NCBI RefSeq assembly: GCF_019598945.1
Contig: NZ_CP080598.1
Coordinates: 3,348,001-3,412,000 of the forward strand
Origin: Sphaerospermopsis torques-reginae ITEP-024
GTDB lineage: Bacteria > Cyanobacteriota > Cyanobacteriia > Cyanobacteriales > Nostocaceae
Reading direction: 5' to 3'
Length of the DNA stretch: 64,000 nt
Of this stretch, positions 1 to 8,445 are shown piece after piece (positions within the stretch are counted from its first letter, which is position 1; every line of letters begins with the position of its first letter). The translations under genes and the position numbers were made by a program. The notes under the pieces are model-generated. The model made no database searches. It was given only the letters and a program-made list of their open reading frames with translations, and was not told the origin of the DNA.

Positions 1-1008
1 GGTCTTTCTATTGCTATGGGGGCGTTTGTTGCTGGTTTAATGATATCAGAAATTGATTATGCTGACCAGGCTTTAGCGAAAATTTTACCTTTGCGAGATA
101 CTTTTGCTAGTTTGTTTTTTGCTTCTATTGGAATGTTGATTGATCCGGCTATTCTGATCAGTAATTTTGCTATAATTTTAGAACTTGTGGCTTTGGTATT
201 ACTAGGTAAAGCAGTAATTATTTTCGGAATTGTTTTAAAGTTTGGCTACTCTCTCAAAAATGCAATTATAGTCAGTTTGGGAATTAACCAAATTGGTGAA
301 TTTTCTTTTGTATTAGCTTTGGTAGGGTTGCAATTAGAATTGATATCTCAACAAACCTATTCTTTATTATTAGGAACAACAGCAATTACTCTCATTCTTA
401 CACCATTCTCTCTCAAAGTTGCTCCTTTTATTGCCGATAATTTAAATCAACATCCCTTATTATCACAGTTTTTACAAAGATTTTCTGCACCCAAAACCAT
501 ATCTATGCCAGAAATAATGACTGATCATGTAGTGGTAGCAGGTTATGGTAGAGTCGGGCAAGTAGTTGTTAATATCTTACAAAGTGAAGGATATCCAGTT
601 TTAGTTATTGAAAATAGCGAAGCATCTGTACAAAGATTAAGAATGCGTCAAATACCTTATATTTTTGGTGATGCAGATTCAGAATTAGTATTAGAAAAAG
701 CACATTTAGCCACTGCCAAAGCTTTAGCGATCGCCCTTCCTGATGCTGCTAGTACCCGTTTACTTTTAAAAAATGCTTTGACTATTGCACCCCATTTAGA
801 TGTCATTGCTCGTTCACATAATAACAAGGAAATTGATACTTTAACCCAAATGGGTGCGAAGGAAGTTGTACAACCTGAATTTGAAGCAGCTTTAGAGTTA
901 GGAAATCATTTATTAAAAACTTTGGGAGCAGCAGAAAGTTACATTCAAACTGTGATCAATACTATTCGCAAAGATAGATATTTAAGTGTGAGGCCAGATA
1001 AAGAATAG
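1..1008 (+). CDS. CPA2-type cation:proton antiporter with RCK (TrkA-N) domain, 5' truncated by window edge
   Basis: The reading frame is open from base 1, so the gene starts upstream and the first ATG (base 16) is probably internal. The N-terminal half of the visible part has hydrophobic membrane segments typical of the KefB/NhaP-like CPA2 exchangers. From about base 520 a soluble domain begins with 'VVVAGYGRVGQVVVNIL', the GxGxxG Rossmann motif of a TrkA-N/RCK nucleotide-sensing domain. In this family the RCK domain gates K+ or Na+ export in exchange for protons across the membrane. The substrate cannot be told from sequence. The downstream neighbour is unrelated and separated by about 320 bases. 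Confidence 0.88.
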   Translation, partial: GLSIAMGAFVAGLMISEIDYADQALAKILPLRDTFASLFFASIGMLIDPAILISNFAIILELVALVLLGKAVIIFGIVLKFGYSLKNAIIVSLGINQIGEFSFVLALVGLQLELISQQTYSLLLGTTAITLILTPFSLKVAPFIADNLNQHPLLSQFLQRFSAPKTISMPEIMTDHVVVAGYGRVGQVVVNILQSEGYPVLVIENSEASVQRLRMRQIPYIFGDADSELVLEKAHLATAKALAIALPDAASTRLLLKNALTIAPHLDVIARSHNNKEIDTLTQMGAKEVVQPEFEAALELGNHLLKTLGAAESYIQTVINTIRKDRYLSVRPDKE

Positions 1009-1326
1009 GAGTCAGGAGTCAGGATAAACATAAATTACTTTACTACCTGTTCCCTGTTCCCTGTTCCCTATTTCCTTATCCTTTTACACACAAAACTTGT
1101 TTCAGTGTTGCTACCACTTTTACTAAGTCTGCTTGGTTTTCCATGACTGCTATTTTTATGTATATTACAATTATACTACATTTATTTTTATCTGTCAACT
1201 TCTGAGCAGAAAAAAACCGCATAATCTCATTTTTTCAGAAGTCGGGTATCTTGGCTGGTCATGTACGCCAAAATACATAATAATTATTGTTGAGGATCTT
1301 AATTATTATGGGACTGGCGTGTTTAC
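1009..1326. other. Intergenic region, no convincing gene
   Basis: Holds short direct repeats of the 'ggagtcaggagtcagg' and 'cctgttccctgttccc' heptamer type just after the antiporter gene, then plain AT-rich DNA. A 65-codon ORF at 1133-1330 has no recognisable family, is rich in Tyr, Phe and Ile, and overlaps the start of the next gene; I treat it as chance. The promoter of the HAD hydrolase presumably lies here but no clear boxes were identified. Confidence 0.5.
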
Positions 1327-2055
1327 ATGACTTTAAAGGCGGTTTTATTCGATTTTAATGGTGTCATTGTCAAAGATGAGCCAATTCATTTAAAATTAAT
1401 AGATGAAATTCTAGTGCAGGAAAATTTGCAACCGCAAAAGCTGCATGAGCGTCAAGGTTGTTTGGGAAGGAGCGATCGCGCTTGTTTTCAAGATTTGCTC
1501 AAAAATCGTGGTAGAGTAGTAACAGAAGAGTATTTACTTGAGTTGCTGCAACGTAAAGCCCAAGCTTATGTACAAGAACTAGAAAAACTGGAAAAATTGC
1601 CTTTGTATTCGGGAATAGAAGATTTAATTTTTCAGGTGCGATCGCAAAACCTTAAACTCGGTTTAGTTAGCGGTGCTTTGCGTCAAGAAATCCATCTGGT
1701 GCTAGAACGTGCTAACCTGATTGAATATTTTACGGTTATCGTTGCAGGTGATGACATCACTACCAGTAAACCTCAACCTGAAGGTTATTTGCTGGCTGTA
1801 GAAAAATTAAATCAAGTATATCCAGATTTAAATTTGCAAAGTCAGGAATGTTTAGCTATTGAAGACACTCCGGCGGGTATTCAAGCAGCAAAACGCGCTC
1901 AGATGCAAGTTGTAGGAGTTGCCAATACTTACCCATTTCATATGTTACAACGTCAAGCTAACTGGACAGTTGACTATTTGACAGAGTTGGAATTAGAACG
2001 GGTACAGGAAATTTTTTTGCAGCAAGATGTGAACAATATCAAAACCGAGTGTTAA
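1327..2055 (+). CDS. HAD-superfamily hydrolase, beta-phosphoglucomutase-like, with Asn in place of the second motif-I Asp
   Basis: A 242-residue protein with the four HAD motifs: motif I 'FDFNGVIVKDEP' (nucleophile Asp9), motif II Ser115 in 'LVSGA', motif III Lys148 in 'TSKPQPEGY', motif IV Glu179-Asp180 in 'IEDTPAGIQAAK'. The cap domain lies between motif I and II, as in the PGM/CbbY branch that acts on sugar phosphates. The usual DxD pair of motif I reads D-F-N, so the general acid/base Asp is replaced by Asn at position 11; this may lower or alter phosphatase activity. The substrate is not predictable. Start ATG fits the family length. The tRNA-Ala gene follows 16 bases after the stop. Confidence 0.85.
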   Translation: MTLKAVLFDFNGVIVKDEPIHLKLIDEILVQENLQPQKLHERQGCLGRSDRACFQDLLKNRGRVVTEEYLLELLQRKAQAYVQELEKLEKLPLYSGIEDLIFQVRSQNLKLGLVSGALRQEIHLVLERANLIEYFTVIVAGDDITTSKPQPEGYLLAVEKLNQVYPDLNLQSQECLAIEDTPAGIQAAKRAQMQVVGVANTYPFHMLQRQANWTVDYLTELELERVQEIFLQQDVNNIKTEC

Positions 2056-2071
2056 AATAGGATATGATCAA

Positions 2072-2144
2072 GGGGAATTAGCTCAGTTGGTAGAGTGCTG
2101 CGATCGCACCGCAGAGGTCAGGGGTTCGAGTCTCCTATTCTCCA
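2072..2144 (+). tRNA. trnA: tRNA-Ala (anticodon CGC)
   Basis: The 73 bases fold into a full cloverleaf: 7-bp acceptor stem, 4-bp D stem, 5-bp anticodon stem (CTGCG/CGCAG) with 7-base loop ATCGCAC, 5-bp T stem with loop TTCGAGT, and discriminator A. Anticodon CGC reads GCG alanine codons. The third acceptor pair is G3:U70, the classic identity signal for alanyl-tRNA synthetase, which independently supports alanine. CCA is not encoded (the A is followed by TTT). The anticodon arm contains a perfect HIP1 octamer, GCGATCGC, at 2099-2106. Confidence 0.95.
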
Positions 2145-2275
2145 TTTATTCATCTGCATTTCAATTTGCCAAATTTCACACATAACAACTTAAAATCTTA
2201 GTATTGTAACTATTAGGAGCATCTTACTCCTACTTGTGATCATAGCCTTGCCAGAATTTAGGAGCGAGAAAAAAT

Positions 2276-2908
2276 ATGATAGCTGTAAAAAATCGCGCTG
2301 ATAGAGTCGTATTATATGATATTAGCTGGCAACAATTTGAAAATATTTTACAAAATTTAGGACAATCTCGCGCTGCTACCATAGCTTATGATAGCGGAAC
2401 TTTAGAAATTATGACACCTTTACCAGAACATGAACATTATAAAGAAGTAATTAGTGATTTAGTTAAAGATATTGCTGATACTTTAGATTTAGATTATGAA
2501 AGTTATGGTTCAACTACTTGGAAGCGTGAAACCAGACTAGCAGGTTTAGAATCAGATAATTGTTTTTACCTACAAAATGAAGCAAAAGTTAGAGGTAAAT
2601 TAGATTTAGATTTAACCCAAGATCCGCCTCCAGATTTAGCTTTAGAAATTGATATTACCAGTAAATCTTTAAATCGTTTTCCTATTTATGCCCGCTTGGG
2701 AGTACCAGAAATTTGGTGTTATGATGCTGAAAAATTGAAGATTTATCTCTTAGAAAATGGTGAATATATAGAATCAGAAACAAGTTTAGTTTTTCCTGGT
2801 TTACCAATTAGAGAATTACCAAAATTGATAGAAGAACATAGAAACGAAGGTAGAAGGGCAATTAGAAAAGCTGTTAAAAATTGGGTTAATAATCAGAGGA
2901 TATTGTAA
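2276..2908 (+). CDS. Uma2 family (DUF820) PD-(D/E)XK nuclease-like protein
   Basis: A 210-residue protein of the Uma2 family, a group strongly expanded in cyanobacteria and related to restriction-type nucleases. The catalytic-core region reads 'PPPDLALEIDITSKS' near residues 117-131 (Asp120 and Glu124 as likely metal ligands), followed by 'GVPEIWCYDAEKLKIYLL', the usual second half of the fold. The ATG at 2276 follows GGAGCG at about 2262. The cellular role of Uma2 proteins is not established; DNA cleavage is inferred from the fold only. A second, more typical Uma2 gene lies at 21585-22184. Confidence 0.88.
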   Translation: MIAVKNRADRVVLYDISWQQFENILQNLGQSRAATIAYDSGTLEIMTPLPEHEHYKEVISDLVKDIADTLDLDYESYGSTTWKRETRLAGLESDNCFYLQNEAKVRGKLDLDLTQDPPPDLALEIDITSKSLNRFPIYARLGVPEIWCYDAEKLKIYLLENGEYIESETSLVFPGLPIRELPKLIEEHRNEGRRAIRKAVKNWVNNQRIL

Positions 2909-3054
2909 AATTCAGATCCCCCCTAACCACCATTAATAAGGGTAAATCTAATTTTTAACTTTACAAATCAATTATTAATACTATATAATGAATACAACCA
3001 TTAAAACATAATTCCTAAAAATTCTTTAAATCGGGCATCTCCAGGATACACAAA
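2909..3054. other. Short intergenic region upstream of the hsdM remnant
   Basis: AT-rich, with a C-rich patch 'cccccctaaccaccattaataagg' type remnant just after the Uma2 stop. AGGAT at about 3042 is a possible ribosome binding site for the truncated hsdM. Nothing else recognised. Confidence 0.4.
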
Positions 3055-3165
3055 ATGGCAATCAAAAAAAGTGAACTTTACAGTTCTTTATGGAAAAGTT
3101 GCGATGAACTGCGGGGAGGGATGGATGCTTCCCAATATAAAAACTATGTCCTAGTTTTATTATTT
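3055..3165 (+). pseudogene. hsdM: Truncated hsdM: first 37 codons of a type I restriction DNA methyltransferase subunit
   Basis: From ATG 3055 the frame reads 'MAIKKSELYSSLWKSCDELR' and continues with 'GGMDASQYKNYVLVLLF', the familiar extreme N-terminus of type I HsdM proteins. At base 3166 the insertion element begins, exactly after codon 37, and the frame runs on into IS sequence to a TAA at 3232-3234. No remainder of hsdM is found after the IS; the next gene is hsdR. So the methyltransferase subunit and any hsdS were lost from this locus, either by the insertion itself plus deletion or by later decay. Confidence 0.8.
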
Positions 3166-4308
3166 ACCCAAGTTGCTAGTTATGGGGAAGAGCGATCGCT
3201 AAGGCTGTACTTTGTGAAGGCAGTGGGTGAATAAAGTAATAAAATCCCCTCCAGTCAGAAAAAAAGGAGGGGAGTATGTTAAATGAAATAATTGCCATCT
3301 ATGCTATCACGGATGACTTGTTGAAAGCGATTGGACATGATGAAGATAGTCGTAGAGTCATGAGTGATGCAGAAATTATCACAACTGCTGTATGTGCAGC
3401 GATGTTCTTTAATGGCAACCATAGTAAGGCTTGTACTTACATGAAAGAACATGGTTTGATTCCAAATATGTTAGATAAATCACGATTTAACAGGAGATTG
3501 CACGGAGTTTTTATGTTAATGAACGATTTATTTCATCAAATGGGAATGATACTGAAAGAAATTAGTGATGATATTGAGTATCTTTTAGACTCATTTCCAG
3601 TACCTATGTGTGATAACATCCGCATTTTTAATGTCAAGTTAATTGAGTCAGAAAAGTACCGGGGTTACATTGCATCGAAAAAAAGATACTTCTATGGTGT
3701 GCGAGTCCAATTATTAACAACTAAAACGGGAATTCCTGTGGAATTTGTATTTTTACCTGGGAGTGCCAATGATGTACGTGGGTTAAATGCCTTACCCCTA
3801 AATTTACCCCCAGGGAGCGAAATTTATGGCGATGCAGCTTACACAGATTACACGATTGAAGATGACCTAGAACACACGAGTCAAATTAGTTTGAAAGTGA
3901 TGCGGAAACAAAAATCTAAACGTCCAGATCCTCCTTGGATTCAATATATAAAACAACATACTCGTCATTATATTGAAACCGTATTTAGTTCAATTACAAG
4001 TGATTTTCCCAAATCCATTCATGCTGTCACCTATCAAGGGTTTTTACTGAAAGTTCAGGCATTTATTTTTGCGTTCACTCTGCAAGAAGCATTTATCTAA
4101 TCAGTTACTATTCATACTTGTAATTTCATTATTACTGACCGTCGCTTCTGCATTCCAGGAGTCAATTTTTGATGACTTTCTTTCCATTTGAATCTCTACC
4201 GGCTACTTGGGTTATTACTTTATTGACCCATTTATTTCCCAAACTTCACCCTAGCGTTCACGAAGTGCAGCGTAGCTATCGCTCTTCCTCATAACTAGCA
4301 ACTTGGGT
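3166..4308 (+). mobile_element. IS982-family insertion sequence with long imperfect terminal inverted repeats
   Basis: The ends are inverted copies: left ACCCAAGTTGCTAGTTATG (3166 onward) and the same sequence reversed ending at 4308. Similarity runs through 'GAGCGATCGCT' and on to a shared 'CAATAAAGTAATA'-like stretch near 3230-3240 and 4212-4228, giving arms of roughly 75-97 bases. A second inward copy of the terminal octamer (ACTTGGGT, 4204-4211) sits inside the right arm, so the element may be nested or have a duplicated end. No clear target-site duplication is visible, consistent with a flank deletion. It encodes one transposase. Confidence 0.75.
3276..4100 (+). CDS. IS982-family transposase
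   Basis: A 274-residue DDE transposase. The likely catalytic triad is Asp105 ('LLDSFPVP'), Asp186 ('IYGDAAYTD') and Glu234 ('RHYIETVFSSI'), with the spacing and the HYIET motif of IS982 transposases. The length is slightly short of the usual 280-300 residues but both ends look intact. A strong ribosome binding site (AGGAGGGGAG) lies just before ATG 3276. It sits between the two inverted repeat arms and reads in the same direction as the broken hsdM. It could still be active. Confidence 0.88.
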   Translation: MLNEIIAIYAITDDLLKAIGHDEDSRRVMSDAEIITTAVCAAMFFNGNHSKACTYMKEHGLIPNMLDKSRFNRRLHGVFMLMNDLFHQMGMILKEISDDIEYLLDSFPVPMCDNIRIFNVKLIESEKYRGYIASKKRYFYGVRVQLLTTKTGIPVEFVFLPGSANDVRGLNALPLNLPPGSEIYGDAAYTDYTIEDDLEHTSQISLKVMRKQKSKRPDPPWIQYIKQHTRHYIETVFSSITSDFPKSIHAVTYQGFLLKVQAFIFAFTLQEAFI

Positions 4309-4455
4309 TAATTAGTAAATGACCTTAATTATAACATAAGAAATCAAACCAGATTACAATACTCACTACCAAAACCCCTCTTTGCGCTCTTAAACCTTTG
4401 CGACTTTGCGCCTTTGCGTGAGAAATAATATACTAAAAAATAAACAGTAAAAACC
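4309..4455. other. Short intergenic region between IS element and hsdR
   Basis: Contains a degenerate run of 'tttgcg' repeats (ctttgcgactttgcgcctttgcgtgag, about 4380-4422), a pattern also seen near 22300. No sign of hsdS or the rest of hsdM. Confidence 0.5.
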
Positions 4456-7400
4456 ATGAACAAAGTCGGACAACCAGAACGGGAAACCCAGAACCGAGTC
4501 ATCGCACTACTCACCCAAAAACTAGGTTATGAATACATAGGAAACTGGTACAACCGCGCAAACAACAGCAACATAGAAACCGACTTACTCACCGCATTTT
4601 TACGAGACATTCAAAAATACCCCCCAGAACTCATCAACAAAGCACTTCACGAACTAACAAAACACACCAACAACAAAACCCAAAACCTCTACAACATCAA
4701 CAAAGAAATATACACCTTGCTGCGTTATGGTATCAAAATCAAACCCGAAGCAGGGGAAAACACACAAACCATTTACCTGATCAACTGGGAAGAACCCTTA
4801 AAAAACAGCTTTTATATCGCCGAAGAAGTCAGCATCAAAGGCGAAAACACCAAACGACCAGATATAGTTTTATACATTAACGGTATCGCTTTAGCAGTGC
4901 TGGAACTAAAACGTAGTACCGTACCAGTTTCCGAAGCAATACGCCAAAACTTAGATAATCAAAAATCAATATTTATTAAATCCTTTTTTAATACCATACA
5001 GCTAGTCATGGCAGGTAACGACAGCCAAGGACTACGCTACGGCACAATAGAAACCCCAGAAAAATATTACCTCACCTGGAAAGAAGACACCCACAGCGAA
5101 ATTACAAACATCTTAGACAAACACATAATACAACTATGCGAAAAACAACGCTTTTTAGAAATTATCCACGACTTCACCTTATTTGATGGAGGTATTAAAA
5201 AAATCTGCCGTTCTCATCAATACTTAGGTATAAAATCCGCCCAAGAATATATCAAACGTCGAGAAGGTGGTATTATCTGGCACACCCAAGGCAGCGGAAA
5301 AAGCCTAACAATGGTCTGGTTAACCAAATGGATCAGAGAATACGACCCCAATGCCAGAGTATTAATCATTACCGACCGCGAAGAACTAGACGCACAAATA
5401 GAAAGTATATTTTTAGGTGTCAACGAAAACATCTACCGCACCCAAAGCAGTCAGGATCTCATTACCCAATTACAAAATACCAAATATTCATTAATATGTT
5501 CCTTAATTCATAAATTCGGGAAAAATAGCAGTAACGACGAATCCAAAGACTACCAAGAATTTATCAAACAACTAAAACGCCACCTCCCCCAAAACTTCCA
5601 ACCCCAGGGAGAATTTTATGTATTTGTTGATGAATGTCACCGCACCCAGTCCGGCAAATTACATAAAGCAATGAAACAAATATTACCCGATGCTTTATTT
5701 ATCGGTTTTACGGGAACACCATTATTAAAACAAGACAAACAAAAAAGCATCGAAGTTTTTGGTAACTATATTCACACCTATAAATTTAACGAAGCAGTAG
5801 CAGATCAAGTAGTTTTAGATTTACGTTATGAAGCTCGCAATGTAGAACAGTATATCACCTCCCAAAGCAAAATTGACCAATGGTTTGAAATTAAAACCAA
5901 ACAATTAACAGAAACCGCAAAAGCAGAACTCAAAAAACGCTGGGGAACAATGCAAAAACTCCTCAGTTCCAAATCTCGACTAGAGATAATAGTCAAAGAT
6001 ATCATATTTGATTTTAGCACAAAAGACCGATTACAAAATGGTAAAGGTAACGCCATTTTAGTAGCTGGAGATATTTACCAAGCTTGTAAATATTATGAAA
6101 TCTTCCAAAATGCCGGTTTTACCAAATGCGCCATAATTACATCTTATGATGGTTCACTGCAAAGCATCAAAGGAGAAACCACCGGTGAAGGAAAAACCGA
6201 GAAAATTCATCAATATGAAATCTATCAAAAAATGCTCAACGGACAAAAACCAGATAAATTTGAAACCCAAGTAAAAAATGACTTTATTCACCATCCTGAA
6301 AAGATGAAATTATTAATAGTCGTCAATAAACTGTTAACTGGTTTTGATGCACCCCCCGCAACTTATTTATATATAGATAAATCAATGCGAGATCATGATT
6401 TATTTCAAGCAGTTTGTCGAGTCAACCGTTTACATACCCCCGACAAAGAATATGGTTATATTATAGATTATAAAGACCTATTTAAAAACTTAGAAAAATC
6501 AGTTTCTGATTACACATCAGAAGCATTTAGCGAATATGATCAGGATGATATAAACGGCTTATTAACCGATAGATTAGAAAAAGGCAAAAACGACCTCGAA
6601 ACCGCCAGACAAGCCCTAAAAGCCCTTTGTGAATCCGTAAACCCGCCTTATCATACACCAGATTATATTAAATATTTTTGTGGTAATACCCAAAACCCAG
6701 AAGATTTACAAACCACCGAACCCAGAAGATTAGTATTATATAAAAGTGTAGCTGCTTTAGTGAGAAAATACGCCAATATCGCCAACGAACTAGAAACCGC
6801 AGGATACACAACCAGAGAAATATTTGAAATTCAACAAGAAGTAAAACATTATCAAATTGTCTCAGAAGAAATTAAATTGGCAAGTGGTGATAAAATAGAT
6901 TTTAAAGTCTATCAAAATGATATGCGTCACCTGATAGATAGTTATATTGGTGCAGCAGAAAGTCAAATTTTAGCCAACTTTGAAAATTTGACATTGGTGG
7001 AATTAATAGTTAATAATGGAGTGAGTGCAGTTAATAGCTTACCTCCAGGAATTAGAAATAATCAAACCGCTGTTGCAGAAACCATAGAAAACAACCTGCG
7101 GAAATTAATTATAGAACAAGAACCCACCAACCCCAAATACTTTGAGAAAATGTCAACTTTGTTAAATGAATTAATAGCAACCCGTCAAAACGAAACCGCA
7201 GCATATCAAGAATACCTACAGAAAATAGTCGCCTTAGCTAAACAAATTCACCAACCGAGTACATCATCAGCATATCCTGAAAGTTTAGACACACCTGCTA
7301 AAAGATCATTATATGATAATTTAGAGCAAAATGAACAATTAGCGTTAGATATAGATGCAGCAGTGAGGAATAGTAAACAAGATAGTTGGAGAGAAAATAA

Positions 7401-7500
7401 AATGAAAGAGAAGTTAATTAAAAACGCCATTAAGAAATATATCAAACCGGAAGATTTAGAAAGTATATTTGAGATAATAAAACAGCAAAGTGAATATTAA
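4456..7500 (+). CDS. hsdR: Type I restriction enzyme R subunit (HsdR)
   Basis: A 1014-residue motor-nuclease subunit that in type I systems translocates and cuts DNA when bound to an M2S complex. The N-terminal HSDR_N nuclease domain shows Asp136 ('KRPDIVLY') and Glu150-x-Lys152 ('LELK'). The SF2 helicase core follows: Walker A 'TQGSGKS' (277-283), DECH box (392-395), 'GFTGTPL' (motif III, about 417-423) and later helicase motifs near 'LLTGFDAPP'. The C-terminal helical region for assembly is present. The length is normal and no frame break is seen. No intact hsdM or hsdS lies in the window, so it may be an orphan or use partners encoded elsewhere. A metallopeptidase gene follows after 63 bases. 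Confidence 0.95.
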   Translation: MNKVGQPERETQNRVIALLTQKLGYEYIGNWYNRANNSNIETDLLTAFLRDIQKYPPELINKALHELTKHTNNKTQNLYNINKEIYTLLRYGIKIKPEAGENTQTIYLINWEEPLKNSFYIAEEVSIKGENTKRPDIVLYINGIALAVLELKRSTVPVSEAIRQNLDNQKSIFIKSFFNTIQLVMAGNDSQGLRYGTIETPEKYYLTWKEDTHSEITNILDKHIIQLCEKQRFLEIIHDFTLFDGGIKKICRSHQYLGIKSAQEYIKRREGGIIWHTQGSGKSLTMVWLTKWIREYDPNARVLIITDREELDAQIESIFLGVNENIYRTQSSQDLITQLQNTKYSLICSLIHKFGKNSSNDESKDYQEFIKQLKRHLPQNFQPQGEFYVFVDECHRTQSGKLHKAMKQILPDALFIGFTGTPLLKQDKQKSIEVFGNYIHTYKFNEAVADQVVLDLRYEARNVEQYITSQSKIDQWFEIKTKQLTETAKAELKKRWGTMQKLLSSKSRLEIIVKDIIFDFSTKDRLQNGKGNAILVAGDIYQACKYYEIFQNAGFTKCAIITSYDGSLQSIKGETTGEGKTEKIHQYEIYQKMLNGQKPDKFETQVKNDFIHHPEKMKLLIVVNKLLTGFDAPPATYLYIDKSMRDHDLFQAVCRVNRLHTPDKEYGYIIDYKDLFKNLEKSVSDYTSEAFSEYDQDDINGLLTDRLEKGKNDLETARQALKALCESVNPPYHTPDYIKYFCGNTQNPEDLQTTEPRRLVLYKSVAALVRKYANIANELETAGYTTREIFEIQQEVKHYQIVSEEIKLASGDKIDFKVYQNDMRHLIDSYIGAAESQILANFENLTLVELIVNNGVSAVNSLPPGIRNNQTAVAETIENNLRKLIIEQEPTNPKYFEKMSTLLNELIATRQNETAAYQEYLQKIVALAKQIHQPSTSSAYPESLDTPAKRSLYDNLEQNEQLALDIDAAVRNSKQDSWRENKMKEKLIKNAIKKYIKPEDLESIFEIIKQQSEY

Positions 7501-7563
7501 GGTAATTGGTAATTGGTAATTATTTATTCTCCTGACTCCTGACTCCTGACTCCTTTAAAAACT

Positions 7564-8286
7564 ATGCAAACTTATCAAATAACCATCGGAGAATTAACCA
7601 TAGATGTCGTCAGAAAAGACATAAAAAATCTACATTTGGCCGTTTATCCCCCCGATGGAAGGGTAAGAATTGCCACACCTTTACATATTAATGATGAATC
7701 TCTGCGATTATTTGTCATTGAAAAATTAGCATGGATAAAAAAACATCAAATTAAGTTTCAATATAATAATCAATCTAATTATCAAACCCAAAACACACCA
7801 GCAAAAATAGCATATTCATCAGGAGAAAATCATTATTTTCAAGGTAAAATCTATATATTAAACGTGATTGAAAAACCTGGAAATGCACAAATAGAAATTA
7901 GAAATAATACATATATTGATTTGTATATTAAACCAGGAAGTAATACAGAACAACGGCAAAAAGTCTTAAATTCTTGGTATCGTCAACAATTAAAAATACA
8001 AATTCCCCCATTAATAGCTAAATGGGAAAAAATCATAGGTGTAAATATTAACGAATGGGGAATAAAAGCCATGAAAACAAAATGGGGAACTTGCAATATA
8101 CAAGCTAAACGCATTTGGTTAAATTTAGAACTCGCAAAAAAACCTATTCATTGCTTAGAATATGTAGTAGTGCATGAAATTACCCACCTGTTAGAACGCA
8201 CCCATAACGCTAAATTTCAAGCTTTAATGGATCAATTTATGCCAAAGTGGCGAGAATATAAAAAAGAATTGAATAACAATAACTAA
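7564..8286 (+). CDS. YgjP/SprT-like zinc metallopeptidase (M48-type, DUF45)
   Basis: A 240-residue protein with the DUF45 (YgjP) architecture: an N-terminal beta-rich part and a C-terminal 'VVHEITHLLERTHNAKF' with HEITH at 204-208 and the third zinc ligand His214. The sequence 'KTKWGTCN' just before it is also characteristic. Members are frequently encoded beside hsdR in type I restriction loci, and this one follows hsdR by 63 bases in the same direction, so it probably belonged to the same operon. Its role there is unknown; a WLM-type DNA-protein crosslink protease is one suggestion. The short spacer carries 'ggtaattggtaattgg' and 'ctcctgactcctgactcc' repeats. Confidence 0.88.
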   Translation: MQTYQITIGELTIDVVRKDIKNLHLAVYPPDGRVRIATPLHINDESLRLFVIEKLAWIKKHQIKFQYNNQSNYQTQNTPAKIAYSSGENHYFQGKIYILNVIEKPGNAQIEIRNNTYIDLYIKPGSNTEQRQKVLNSWYRQQLKIQIPPLIAKWEKIIGVNINEWGIKAMKTKWGTCNIQAKRIWLNLELAKKPIHCLEYVVVHEITHLLERTHNAKFQALMDQFMPKWREYKKELNNNN

Positions 8287-8445
8287 CTAACTAATTTGTT
8301 ACCAAAAACGTAACCAACCCAAACTTGTATTTAGACAATGCCAAACTATCAATAGGGGTTGAATCTCCCACATATCTTAGTAACTGTTAACTGTTAAAAG
8401 TTGACAGTAGATAATTGATTGATTTTTTTGAGGAGTGTACATTTT

